Source: Variovorax paradoxus (GTDB lineage Bacteria > Pseudomonadota > Gammaproteobacteria > Burkholderiales > Burkholderiaceae_C). Taken from it: a DNA stretch of 53,866 nucleotides. The position numbers and the translations under genes were made by a program. Location: the NCBI RefSeq assembly GCF_018614915.1, contig NZ_JAGGNU010000053.1:1-53866 (forward strand), in the 5' to 3' direction. This document shows positions 18,628 to 25,621 of this stretch, in pieces (the stretch's first letter is position 1; every line of letters starts with the position of its first letter). The notes beneath the pieces were generated by a model. It did not search any database and had not been told where the DNA came from. It saw nothing but the letters and a program-made list of their open reading frames with translations.

Positions 18628-19008
18628 ATGACTTTCAAGACCTACCTGGTCGAGGACAACGCCGTTATTCGTGAGAACCTCGTCGGATTCCTCGAAGACA
18701 TCGCAGACGCCACCGTCGTCGCCCATGCGACAGGGGAGGCGGAGGCGGTGGATTGGCTGCGCAAGCATCGCGACAGCTGGGACGTGGCGATCGTCGATCT
18801 GTTCCTCGACCAGGGCAACGGGCTGGGCGTGGTCGATGCCTGTCGCGAGCGCGCACGACATCAGAAGGTGGTGGTGCTGAGCAACTACGCCACGCCCGAC
18901 ATGCGGGCACGCACCAAGGCGTTGGGCGCCGATGCCTTCTTCGACAAATCGGCCGAGATCGATCTCCTGCTCGACTATTGCGAGAGGCTGAGCCACCGGG
19001 ACAGCTGA
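18628..19008 (+). CDS. Single-domain response regulator (receiver only)
   Basis: A 126-residue receiver domain with no output domain. The acidic pocket is Glu9/Asp10, the phospho-acceptor is Asp57 in VAIVDLFLDQG, the switch Ser is in VVLSNYATPD and the conserved Lys is in FFDKSAEI. The ATG at 18628 is preferred to an in-frame TTG at 18616. Such proteins act as phosphate shuttles or bind partner proteins. No kinase gene is adjacent. A GC-rich hairpin lies at its 3' end. Confidence 0.85.
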   Translation: MTFKTYLVEDNAVIRENLVGFLEDIADATVVAHATGEAEAVDWLRKHRDSWDVAIVDLFLDQGNGLGVVDACRERARHQKVVVLSNYATPDMRARTKALGADAFFDKSAEIDLLLDYCERLSHRDS

Positions 19009-19025
19009 GGCGGGGTTTCCCCGCC
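19009..19025 (+). terminator. GC-rich hairpin after the receiver gene
   Basis: GGCGGGG and CCCCGCC pair perfectly around TTT, beginning the base after the stop codon. There is only a weak, interrupted T-rich tail (CTTCTCTCTT) further on, so it is a possible but not certain terminator. Confidence 0.4.
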
Positions 19026-19042
19026 ACTGGAAATCTTCTCTC

Positions 19043-19073
19043 TTGACCTAGAGTGCACTGGAGCATTTCCAAT
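19043..19073 (+). promoter_or_regulatory. MerR-type promoter/operator before the SnoaL-like gene
   Basis: A TTGACC -35 box (19043-19048) is followed, 19 bases later, by TCCAAT (19068-19073) as a weak -10. The spacer carries the dyad-like CCTAGAGTGCACTGGAG centred on AGTGCACT. Long 19-20 base spacers holding a dyad are the hallmark of promoters controlled by MerR-family proteins. The neighbouring MerR gene (19517-19929) is the obvious candidate regulator, but it is broken. Confidence 0.55.
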
Positions 19074-19113
19074 GGAATTCACCGGGTCGTCCGGTGAACA
19101 CGGGAAATACACC

Positions 19114-19527
19114 ATGAACGCCATCGAGAACAAGGGATTCATCCAGGGCATCCACGCCGAACTCGGCAAAGGCAACGGCAAGCCTTTCGTCGACAGCCTC
19201 GCCGAGGACTTCCGCTGGATCATGAAGGGACGCACGGCCTGGTCGCGCACCTACGAGGGCAAGAAGGTCGTGCAGGACGAACTGCTCAAGCCCCTGTACG
19301 CGCAGTTCGAGGGCCGCTACCTCAACACGGCCGAGCGCTTCATCGCCGAAGGCGACCTCGTCGTCGTGCAGTGCAGCGGCGAGGTCGCCACCCGCAGCGG
19401 CAAGCGCTACGACAACCAGTACTGCTTCATCTACCGGCTGGCCGGCGGCAAGGTGGTCGAGCTCACGGAGTACCTCGACACCGCACTCGTCGACCAGGCA
19501 CTGGAGGCACCGGCGCGTGCCGGGTAG
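19114..19527 (+). CDS. SnoaL/NTF2-like family protein
   Basis: A 137-residue protein (from MNAIENKGFIQGIHAELGKGNGKPF) of the NTF2-like/SnoaL superfamily, a cone-shaped fold found in ketosteroid-isomerase-like enzymes and small binding proteins. Typical segments are FVDSLAEDFRWIMKG and YDNQYCFIYRLAGGKVVELTEYLDT. The ATG at 19114 is chosen over the in-frame ATG at 19072 because the latter would fall inside the -10 box of the MerR-type promoter. The end overlaps the MerR gene start by 11 bases, so the two formed an operon. The substrate is unknown. Confidence 0.82.
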   Translation: MNAIENKGFIQGIHAELGKGNGKPFVDSLAEDFRWIMKGRTAWSRTYEGKKVVQDELLKPLYAQFEGRYLNTAERFIAEGDLVVVQCSGEVATRSGKRYDNQYCFIYRLAGGKVVELTEYLDTALVDQALEAPARAG

Positions 19528-19929
19528 CCTGTTGCGCATCGGCGAACTGGCCGCGCGCACGGGGCGCAGCGTGCATGCCATCCGCTGGTACGAGGCCCAG
19601 GGCCTGGTGCCCGGCGTGGCGCGCGACGAAGGCGGCAGGCGCGTCTACGGCGAGCTGCACGTACGATCGCCGAGATGCGCGAGTACACGGCGCTGGTGAT
19701 GCAGGGCAGCCGCACGCTGCGCCAGCGCCGCGACATGCTGGCCGCCCACCGCCAGCGCGTGAACGACACCATCGCGCAGTGGCGGCGGGCGTTGACGCTG
19801 GTCGACAGGAAGATCGACTTCTACGACGCCTGGATGGAGACCGGCCAGCGGCCGCCGCTGATCCCGGCCGACACGCCGCGCGCCGTGCGCAAGAACGCGC
19901 TGCCTGCGCTCGCGATCAGGAAGCGATGA
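19517..19929 (+). pseudogene. MerR family transcriptional regulator, broken by a deletion
   Basis: The first frame, from GTG 19517, gives the MerR wing-helix start LLRIGELAARTGRSVHAIRWYEAQGL ending RRVYGELHV, then leaves the family and stops at 19699. The second frame resumes the family with TIAEMREYTALVMQGSRTLRQRR from 19663, including the coiled dimer helix MLAAHRQRVNDTIAQWRR, and ends at 19929. The join near 19661-19664 lacks the roughly 20 residues normally found between the DNA-binding domain and TIAEM, and it changes frame. A sequencing error alone would not explain the missing residues. The target promoter upstream looks intact. Confidence 0.8.
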
Positions 19930-19938
19930 AGGCGGCCT

Positions 19939-20295
19939 CTAGACCGTTGCGCTGCCGTCCTTTCGGATCGACTCGCGCTCGCGGCGCTTGTTCTGGCGGC
20001 CCAGCGCGTTGTCGAGTGCGCGCTTGAGCTTGTCGGCGGCGCCGCGGAAGGCCTCGTCGAGATTCGATGCATGCTGCGTCACGAACACCGGCTGATGGCG
20101 CGCGAGCCGCGCCTCCATCGCGCAGCGCTTGTCGCCGACGCCATCGGCCTCGTGGTTCTCGTCGCTCAGGTGCACCTCGACCCGTGTCAGATCGGGCCCG
20201 AAACGGAGCAAGGCCTGCCTGATTTCCTCGCTGGCCCAGCGTTCCAGGGCGTCCTTGTTCTCGACGCCGTTGCTGGTATTCACTTGTATCTGCAT
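19939..20295 (-). CDS. HPF/RaiA-family ribosome-associated protein
   Basis: A 118-residue protein of the ribosome hibernation (HPF/YfiA, S30AE) fold. It starts MQIQVNTSNGVENKDALERWASEEI, carries the typical LTRVEVHLSDENHE strand and has a basic C-terminal region LKRALDNALGRQNKRRER. Such proteins bind the 30S decoding site and silence ribosomes under stress. It is probably a second, divergent copy rather than the main HPF, which normally sits beside rpoN. A small hairpin lies just before its ribosome site. Confidence 0.8.
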   Translation of the reverse strand: MQIQVNTSNGVENKDALERWASEEIRQALLRFGPDLTRVEVHLSDENHEADGVGDKRCAMEARLARHQPVFVTQHASNLDEAFRGAADKLKRALDNALGRQNKRRERESIRKDGSATV

Positions 20296-20311
20296 GTCAG
20301 CACCCTTTCGC

Positions 20312-20329
20312 GTTCATCTGCGGATGAAC
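20312..20329 (-). promoter_or_regulatory. Hairpin in the 5' leader of the HPF-like gene
   Basis: GTTCATC and GATGAAC form a perfect 7-bp stem with a 4-base loop, 17 bases before the ATG and a few bases before the AAAGGG ribosome site. It could be an operator dyad or an mRNA hairpin that affects translation. Confidence 0.3.
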
Positions 20330-20404
20330 AAGACAGACTTTGCGCTCAACCGGGCTTGCCTGGGTAAGCATTTGGAGCATGCAGCGGCGGGAATATTCGG
20401 GCCG

Positions 20405-20995
20405 TCAGGGGAGCGAAACGCGGTTCATCGTGGCCGGATTGGCCTCGATGCTCTTGACCGTGCCGCCGGGCTCGAACACCACCTGGTACTCGGACCAGGT
20501 GTCCAGCCAGTAGCGCCACACGGGGACGTCGAGTTTCGGGTTTTCGCTGCTGATCGGGTAGCCCAGGGCCATCAACACCTGCTCGCGCGTCATGCCGACC
20601 GTCACCTTCATGGCGGCGATGGCCGCGCGCGTCTTTTCAGGGTAGCCGGCCAGCTTGATCTTCGGATCCTCGGTCACGACGTAGCGCTGCCCGAAGGGAA
20701 TGCTCGGGATGTCGCGGCTGTAGTCGTTCTTGAGCCGCTGCGGGCGGCCGCCGATGTCCATGTCGACCCAGCGGAAGTCGTAGCCCGTGATGCGCGCGGG
20801 GGTGCCGGCGGCCACGATGCTCATGCCCTGTTCGTCGTAGTTGATGTCGCTGATCTGCTTGCCGTAGCTGCGCATGTTGCAGCACAGGTAGCCGTTGATC
20901 ATCGGGCCCTGCGGCGGCGGGGGGCGTTGGGCGTGGGCCGCGGACAGGGGAAGGGTGGCCGCCAGGACGGCGGCCAGGGCAAAGCGCTGGAACAT
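20405..20995 (-). CDS. Secreted protein with a BamE/SmpA-like domain
   Basis: A 196-residue protein with a Sec signal peptide (MFQRFALAAVLAATLPLSAAHA, cleaved after about 22) and no lipobox. The C-terminal part (about 125-190) reads VTVGMTREQVLMALGYP and then YQVVFEPGGTVKSIEANP, the pattern of the BamE/OmlA fold. The N-terminal part has a paired Cys (YLCCNM). The likely place is the periplasm. A direct role in outer-membrane assembly is not shown. A good ribosome site (GGGAG) precedes the ATG at 20995. Confidence 0.7.
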   Translation of the reverse strand: MFQRFALAAVLAATLPLSAAHAQRPPPPQGPMINGYLCCNMRSYGKQISDINYDEQGMSIVAAGTPARITGYDFRWVDMDIGGRPQRLKNDYSRDIPSIPFGQRYVVTEDPKIKLAGYPEKTRAAIAAMKVTVGMTREQVLMALGYPISSENPKLDVPVWRYWLDTWSEYQVVFEPGGTVKSIEANPATMNRVSLP

Positions 20996-21086
20996 CGGGA
21001 CTCCCTCGTTGGATGTTGTCGGTCGCCGCGGGCCGGTCGGCACGCAGCGCGAGGGATTCTAGGGGGTCTTGTTACAACTCAGCGCG

Positions 21087-22283
21087 CTACAAAGTCGCGA
21101 AATCGGACCCCATCGCCGGTTTCGGGCTGCGCCGCTTGAGCCCGAACAGCGGCCGCAGCCAGCCGATGCGGCGGATCAGGCCGTCGCTCAGCGCCCAGCA
21201 GCCTCCCACCGTCAGCACCACCAGCAGCGCCGGTTCGAACACCGGGCCGAGCCGCCACGGGGCGAGCGCGACGGCGCCGGCGACGATCAGCGTCTGGTGC
21301 AGCATGTACCAGGGGTAGACCGACTCGGTGGCCCAGGGAAGCCAGGGCCAGGGGCGGTTCAGGTGGCGGTGGGCAAAGCCCAGGATGACCGCGATCGCGC
21401 TCCACAGATAGAGCGAGCGCAGCACCCGCAGCAGCCAGGTTTCGGCGCCGGCCAGCTTCAGCCCGATGTAGGCGGCGAACAGGGCCGCCGCCAGCGCGAG
21501 CGCCCAGCCGCGCAGGCGCGCCAGCTCGCGCCAGAAGCCGGCATCGACGCCCATCCAGTAGCCGTAGAGGAAGACCGTGAAGTAGAGCGCGTGCAGGTAC
21601 CAGTCGTGGATCAGGTCGTGGGTGGCCGGAAAGCGCGGCCCGAGCACCAGCGTGAAGACCAGCAGCGGCAAGGCGGGCAGCACCAGCAGCCGCCAGCGGC
21701 GCAGGCCGGTGAAGGCGCCGCGCAGCCGCTCGCCGGCGGCCGAGTGCAGCGCCGGCCGCAGGAGCGCCACCAGCGCCGTGTAGGCGAAGAGATAGGGCAG
21801 GTACCAGAGGTGGTTCCACGTCATGCCGAAGTCGGAGCCGGCGAAGGCGCCGTGGGGCCAGGGCCCCATCGCGAGGTAGCGCGCCATGAAGGCACCGAAG
21901 CCCGGCGCCACCAGCCCGCTGTCCACGCCCTCGGCGTAGGCCTGGTAGGGCACCACCACTGTCATGCCGATCGCGAGCGGCAGCATCAGCCGCAGCGCGC
22001 GCTGCCGTATCAGCGCCAGCCGGCCCTGGCCGCGGAACAGAAAGCCCAGCGCCACGCCCGACACCAGGAACACCAGGTCCATGCGCCAGATGTTGAGCGC
22101 CTACATCGGCCATTGCAGCCACTCGGCGGCATGCGGACTCTTGAGGTGCCAGGGCCAGCCGGCCACGTAGTACATCGCCACGTGATAGAGGATCAGCAAC
22201 AGGAAGGCCAGCGCGCGCAGCGCGTCGATGTCGTGTCTCCGGTCGGTGCCCATGTCCGGCTCCTTGGATGGGAAGGCGGCCAT
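21087..22283 (-). pseudogene. Acyltransferase-3 family membrane protein, interrupted by an amber codon
   Basis: One frame runs from ATG 22283 (or MGTDRRHDIDALRALA at 22253) to the stop at 21087, but TAG at 22101-22103 interrupts it. The start DIDALRALAFLLLILYHVAMYYV is the hallmark first segment of acyltransferase-3 proteins, and the part after the stop (ALNIWRMDLVFLVSGVALGFLFRGQG and about nine further membrane segments) continues the family without loss. A single-base change such as TTG to TAG would explain it. Intact members move acyl groups to sugars, glucans or peptidoglycan. It is divergent from a LytTR regulator, a pairing that suggests regulation by that protein. Confidence 0.75.
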
Positions 22284-22404
22284 CGTGGCGCCTGGGGCCG
22301 CGCACGGGGGCGGCTGCGGGACGGTTCGCCGGCGCCTTGTGACGAGCGGCGGCCCCGAGGGATGAAATCCGGCCGCCCGGGCCCGGATTCACGAGAATCC
22401 CGCC

Positions 22405-23253
22405 ATGCCGAAGAACCTGTTCGAACGCTACCAACCCCATCGGCGGCGGGCCGAGATCGCTTTCTGGGTGCTCGTGATGGCGCTGCAGGCGGCCTTCAAC
22501 ACCGCGGTCGCGGTGGTCGATGCGGGCAAGGCGGGGCGCGCGGTGCCCCTGTGGCAGCCGGTGACCTGGGAGCTGTCCAGCCATCTCGTCCTGCTCGCGC
22601 TGGTGCCCGCCGTGTTCGCCTTCGAGCGCCGCTTTCCGCTGAGCCTGGCCACGCTGCGCCGCAACTGGCCCTGGCACCTGGCCGCGAGCGTGGTCTTCAG
22701 CCTGCTCCACGTGGCAGGCATGGTGGCGCTGCGCCACGGCGCCTATGCGCTGGCCGGCAGCCAGTACGACTTCGGCAACTCGGCCGACAAGTGGTTCTAC
22801 GAGTACCTGAAGGACGTGCGCACCTACGTGATGTTCCTCGCGGCCTTGCTGAGCTACCGGCTTTTCATGCTGCGGCTGCAGGGCGAGGCGCGCGTGCTCG
22901 ATGCGCCCGAAGCTGCGGCCGAGGCGGCGCCGCAGCGGCCCGAGCGCTTCCTGGTGCGCAAGCTCCGGCGCGAGTTCCTGATCGCCGCCAGCGACATCGA
23001 CTGGCTGCAGGCCCAGGGCAACTACGTCGGCCTGCGAGTCAACGGCCACGACTACCTGCTGCGCGCCACCCTGAGCGACTTCCTGGCCCAGCTCGACCCG
23101 GCGCGCTATGCGCGCGTGCACCGCAGCTACGCGGCCAACCTGGACCGGGTGGCCGAGATCGAGCCGCTCGACGGCGGCGACGCCCGGCTGCACATGCGCG
23201 ACGGCACGCAGATCCCCTGCAGTCGGCGCTATCGGGACGCCCTGCGGGTTTGA
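22405..23253 (+). CDS. Membrane-bound LytTR family transcriptional regulator
   Basis: A 282-residue protein with about four membrane segments in residues 15-155 and a C-terminal LytTR DNA-binding domain (about 185-282). LytTR signatures are IAASDIDWLQAQGNYVGLRV, YARVHRSYAANLDRV and PCSRRYRDAL at the end. There is no receiver domain, so it is a one-component regulator whose membrane part presumably senses the signal. It faces the acyltransferase gene across 121 bases and may control that gene, which is now interrupted. Confidence 0.85.
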   Translation: MPKNLFERYQPHRRRAEIAFWVLVMALQAAFNTAVAVVDAGKAGRAVPLWQPVTWELSSHLVLLALVPAVFAFERRFPLSLATLRRNWPWHLAASVVFSLLHVAGMVALRHGAYALAGSQYDFGNSADKWFYEYLKDVRTYVMFLAALLSYRLFMLRLQGEARVLDAPEAAAEAAPQRPERFLVRKLRREFLIAASDIDWLQAQGNYVGLRVNGHDYLLRATLSDFLAQLDPARYARVHRSYAANLDRVAEIEPLDGGDARLHMRDGTQIPCSRRYRDALRV

Positions 23254-23254
23254 G

Positions 23255-23420
23255 GGCCCCCACGCTCCGTCACTTCGTGTACTCGCTGCCCCCCGAGGGG
23301 GCCGCAGGCCGCCTTGGGGCGGCCCGGCGCCGGCCTGGCCCCCACGCTCCGTCACTTCGTGTACTCGCTGCCCCCCGAGGGGGCCGCAGGCCGCCTTGGG
23401 GGGCGGCCCGGCGCCGGCCT
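23255..23420 (+). repeat. Tandem 82-84 bp intergenic repeat, two copies
   Basis: Copy 1 is 23255-23336 (82 bp) and copy 2 is 23337-23420 (84 bp). They are almost identical apart from two extra G in the second. Each begins GGCCCCCACGCTCCGTCACT, carries a CCCCCC-GA-GGGGG hairpin and ends with the self-complementary GGCGCCGGCC-type stretch. Similar words are, to my recollection, scattered through Comamonadaceae genomes. The pair fills the space between the LytTR regulator and the GTPase gene. Confidence 0.8.
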
Positions 23421-23477
23421 GAGGCTGCCCCGGCGACAATCGCCAGCCTCCCCCGCAGCAACAGAAAGAACACCCCG

Positions 23478-24416
23478 ATGGCCATCCAGTGGTTCCCCGG
23501 TCACATGCACCTGACCCAGAAGGCCATTGCCGAGCGGATCAAGGACATCGACGTCGTCATCGAGCTGCTCGATGCGCGCCTGCCGGGCTCCAGCGCCAAC
23601 CCGATGCTGGCCGAGCTCACCGGCCACAAGCCCGGGCTCAAGGTGCTCAACAAGCAGGACCTGGCCGACCCCGAACGCACTGCGCTCTGGCTGGCCCACT
23701 ACAACGCGCAGCCGGCCACGCGCGCGATCGGCCTCGATGCCAGCCAGACCGCGCCGGCGCGCCAGCTGATCGACGCCTGCCACGCACTCGCGCCGAACCG
23801 CGGCGGCATGGCCAAGCCGATGCGCGTGCTGATCTGCGGCATCCCCAACGTGGGCAAGTCCACCCTCATCAATACGCTGACCGGCAGCCGCAAGGCCAAG
23901 ACCGGCGACGAGGCCGGCATCACCAAGCTCGAGCAGCGCATCGTGCTGGCCGACGACTTCTACCTGTGGGACACGCCCGGCATGCTGTGGCCGCGCATCA
24001 TCGTGGCCAAGAGCGGCTACAACCTGGCCGCCAGCGGCGCCATCGGCCGCAATGCCTTCGACGAGGAAGAGGTGGCGCTGGAGCTGCTCGGCTACCTGAA
24101 GCGGCACTACGCGGGCCTGGTCGAGGCGCGCTTCAAGCTCGAGCCCATCGAGGGCCTCGGCGACGAGGAGGTGCTCGAGGCCGTCGGCCGCAAGCGCGGC
24201 GCGCTGCTTGGCAAGGGCCGCGTGAACCTGCAGAAGGCGGCCGAGGTGGTGATGCACGAATTCCGAAGCGGCAACCTGGGCCGCGTCACGCTGGAGGCGC
24301 CGGAGGAGTTTGCCCAGTGGCTGGCGGCGGGCGAGTTGCTCGACGCGCAGCGCCGCGCCAAGAAGGAGGCGCGGAAGAAGCGCCCGGCGCCGCCGGAGAC
24401 GCCGGAGACGCCTTAG
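23478..24416 (+). CDS. ylqF: YlqF/RbgA-type circularly permuted GTPase
   Basis: A 312-residue GTPase in which the G4 motif NKQD (58-61) comes before the P-loop GIPNVGKS (121-128) and the G3 motif DTPG (165-168). That permuted order defines the YlqF/YawG family. MAIQWFPGHMHLTQKAI at the start is the family opening. RbgA in Bacillus helps mature the 50S ribosomal subunit; a similar role is likely here. The Lys/Arg-rich C-terminus would suit rRNA contact. Its stop overlaps the convergent sigma-factor gene by four bases. Confidence 0.9.
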   Translation: MAIQWFPGHMHLTQKAIAERIKDIDVVIELLDARLPGSSANPMLAELTGHKPGLKVLNKQDLADPERTALWLAHYNAQPATRAIGLDASQTAPARQLIDACHALAPNRGGMAKPMRVLICGIPNVGKSTLINTLTGSRKAKTGDEAGITKLEQRIVLADDFYLWDTPGMLWPRIIVAKSGYNLAASGAIGRNAFDEEEVALELLGYLKRHYAGLVEARFKLEPIEGLGDEEVLEAVGRKRGALLGKGRVNLQKAAEVVMHEFRSGNLGRVTLEAPEEFAQWLAAGELLDAQRRAKKEARKKRPAPPETPETP

Positions 24417-25333
24417 GCGAACGCGATCTCGGCTTCTTGCGCGATGTAGCGCACGTAGCGGAAATCGCGGATCGCGCTCACCCGATCTTCCCGCCATGCC
24501 AGTTCGATGAAGTAGTCCGGCCGCGCCGCCGTCGGCGCGGGGAGCACCGCCAGCACTTCGCGGCAGTCGAGCCAGCCGGGCACCAAGTGCCAGTCGGCGA
24601 GCTTGGCGTAGTTGCCGAAGTAGACCGCCACGTCGCGCCGGCCTGCGGCCTTGCGCCGCGACACCAGGTCGAGCCGCACTTCGTCGGCCAGCATGGCGCG
24701 CACGCCGTCCCAGTCGTGGGCATTGAAGAGGTCCGCATAGCGCAGCAAGGCCGGATGGAAGGCCCGCACCGGCGGCGCCGGCGGCACTGCATCCGACAGC
24801 GCCCGCAGCAGCACCCGCCCGCGGTGCAGCGCGGCCTTGACCGCGGGCACGCTGAGCTCGAGCTCGTCGGCGATTTCCTCCAGCGAGTGGTCCAGCACGT
24901 CCTTGAGGATCACGCAGCCACGCTGCGCCGGCGCGAGCTGCAGAAAGCAGGAGAGCGCCGCGTTCACCGCCTGCCGACGCGCCAGCGCCTGGTCGGGCTC
25001 GCGCGCTGCGTCATCGGCGAGCTCGGCGGCGGCCTCGAGCGGGTCGGTCTTCAGCTGCGTATCGCGGCGCCAGCGGTCGATCGCGCGGTTGTGGGCGATG
25101 CGAAACAGCCAGGGGCGCAGCGGCGGCAGCGCCTTCAGTTCCGACAGCTGGTAGTAGGCGCGCGCAAGCGTGTCCTGGACCACGTCCTCGCCCTCGGCGA
25201 CCGAGCCCGTCATGCGCGTGCAGTAGCGATGCAGCTCGGGCCGCACCTCGTCCACCAGGGCCAGGAACTGCCCGCGCGCCGCTTCCAGCGTACCGAGGAT
25301 CGCGTCGCGCGCCTCACTTGCCGAAGAACCCAT
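24413..25333 (-). CDS. ECF-type sigma factor with SnoaL-like C-terminal domain
   Basis: A 306-residue sigma-70 family protein. Region 2 (about 22-95) includes EDVVQDTLARAYYQLSEL and PWLFRIAHNRAIDRWRR. Region 4 (about 125-180) includes LAPAQRGCVILKDVLDHSLEEIA and AVKAALHRGR. The C-terminal third (about 190-306) looks like a SnoaL fold (LLRYADLFNAHDWDGVRAML). Sigma factors of the SigJ/ECF41 kind carry such a fused domain that tunes their activity instead of a separate anti-sigma factor. It is last in an overlapping operon behind an MFS pump; its start overlaps the frameshifted middle gene by 20 bases. Confidence 0.85.
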   Translation of the reverse strand: MGSSASEARDAILGTLEAARGQFLALVDEVRPELHRYCTRMTGSVAEGEDVVQDTLARAYYQLSELKALPPLRPWLFRIAHNRAIDRWRRDTQLKTDPLEAAAELADDAAREPDQALARRQAVNAALSCFLQLAPAQRGCVILKDVLDHSLEEIADELELSVPAVKAALHRGRVLLRALSDAVPPAPPVRAFHPALLRYADLFNAHDWDGVRAMLADEVRLDLVSRRKAAGRRDVAVYFGNYAKLADWHLVPGWLDCREVLAVLPAPTAARPDYFIELAWREDRVSAIRDFRYVRYIAQEAEIAFA

Positions 25334-25621
25334 AGGACCCGATCTCCTCCAGTTCCGTGGTGACCGGCGGCGCTTCGCAGCGCTCGCGGATCTCCGCGGT
25401 GAAAGCCTTGAACGCGCGGGCAGCGCCGTCAAGGCATTGGCGCCGTCCGCCGCCTCGTGCGACACCAGGTGGACGAAGCTCGCTCCGTCCGCCAGCTTGA
25501 AGGTGGCGTAGCGCAGGCCGGACGGCTTGGCCTCGTGGAGCGCTTCGTACACCGCGCGGACCAGGCTTTCATTCTCGGCCACGCGATCGGCCTTCACCTT
25601 GTATTGCACCATGCGTTTCAT
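25314..25621 (-). pseudogene. Small antibiotic-monooxygenase-like gene, frameshifted
   Basis: From ATG 25621 the frame gives MKRMVQYKVKADRVAENESL through FVHLVSHEAADGANALTALPA, then runs into an unrelated Arg/Ser-rich stretch. The family-like continuation FKAFTAEIRERCEAPPVTTE to a stop at 25314 lies in another frame. The switch falls at about 25411-25419, within a GCGCG run, and fits two inserted bases or one lost base. The start overlaps the MFS stop in an ATGA junction and the end overlaps the sigma start. A sequencing error is a real alternative to true decay. Confidence 0.7.

Noticed and set aside
19072..19113. Upstream ATG (19072) as the start of the SnoaL-like protein
   Set aside because: It would fall in the -10 box of the MerR-type promoter, and the extra residues do not match the family.
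22284..22404. A separate small protein of 60 residues at the start of the acyltransferase (22101-22283)
   Set aside because: It is the first membrane segment of the acyltransferase family in the same frame as the rest; a stop codon separates the two parts.
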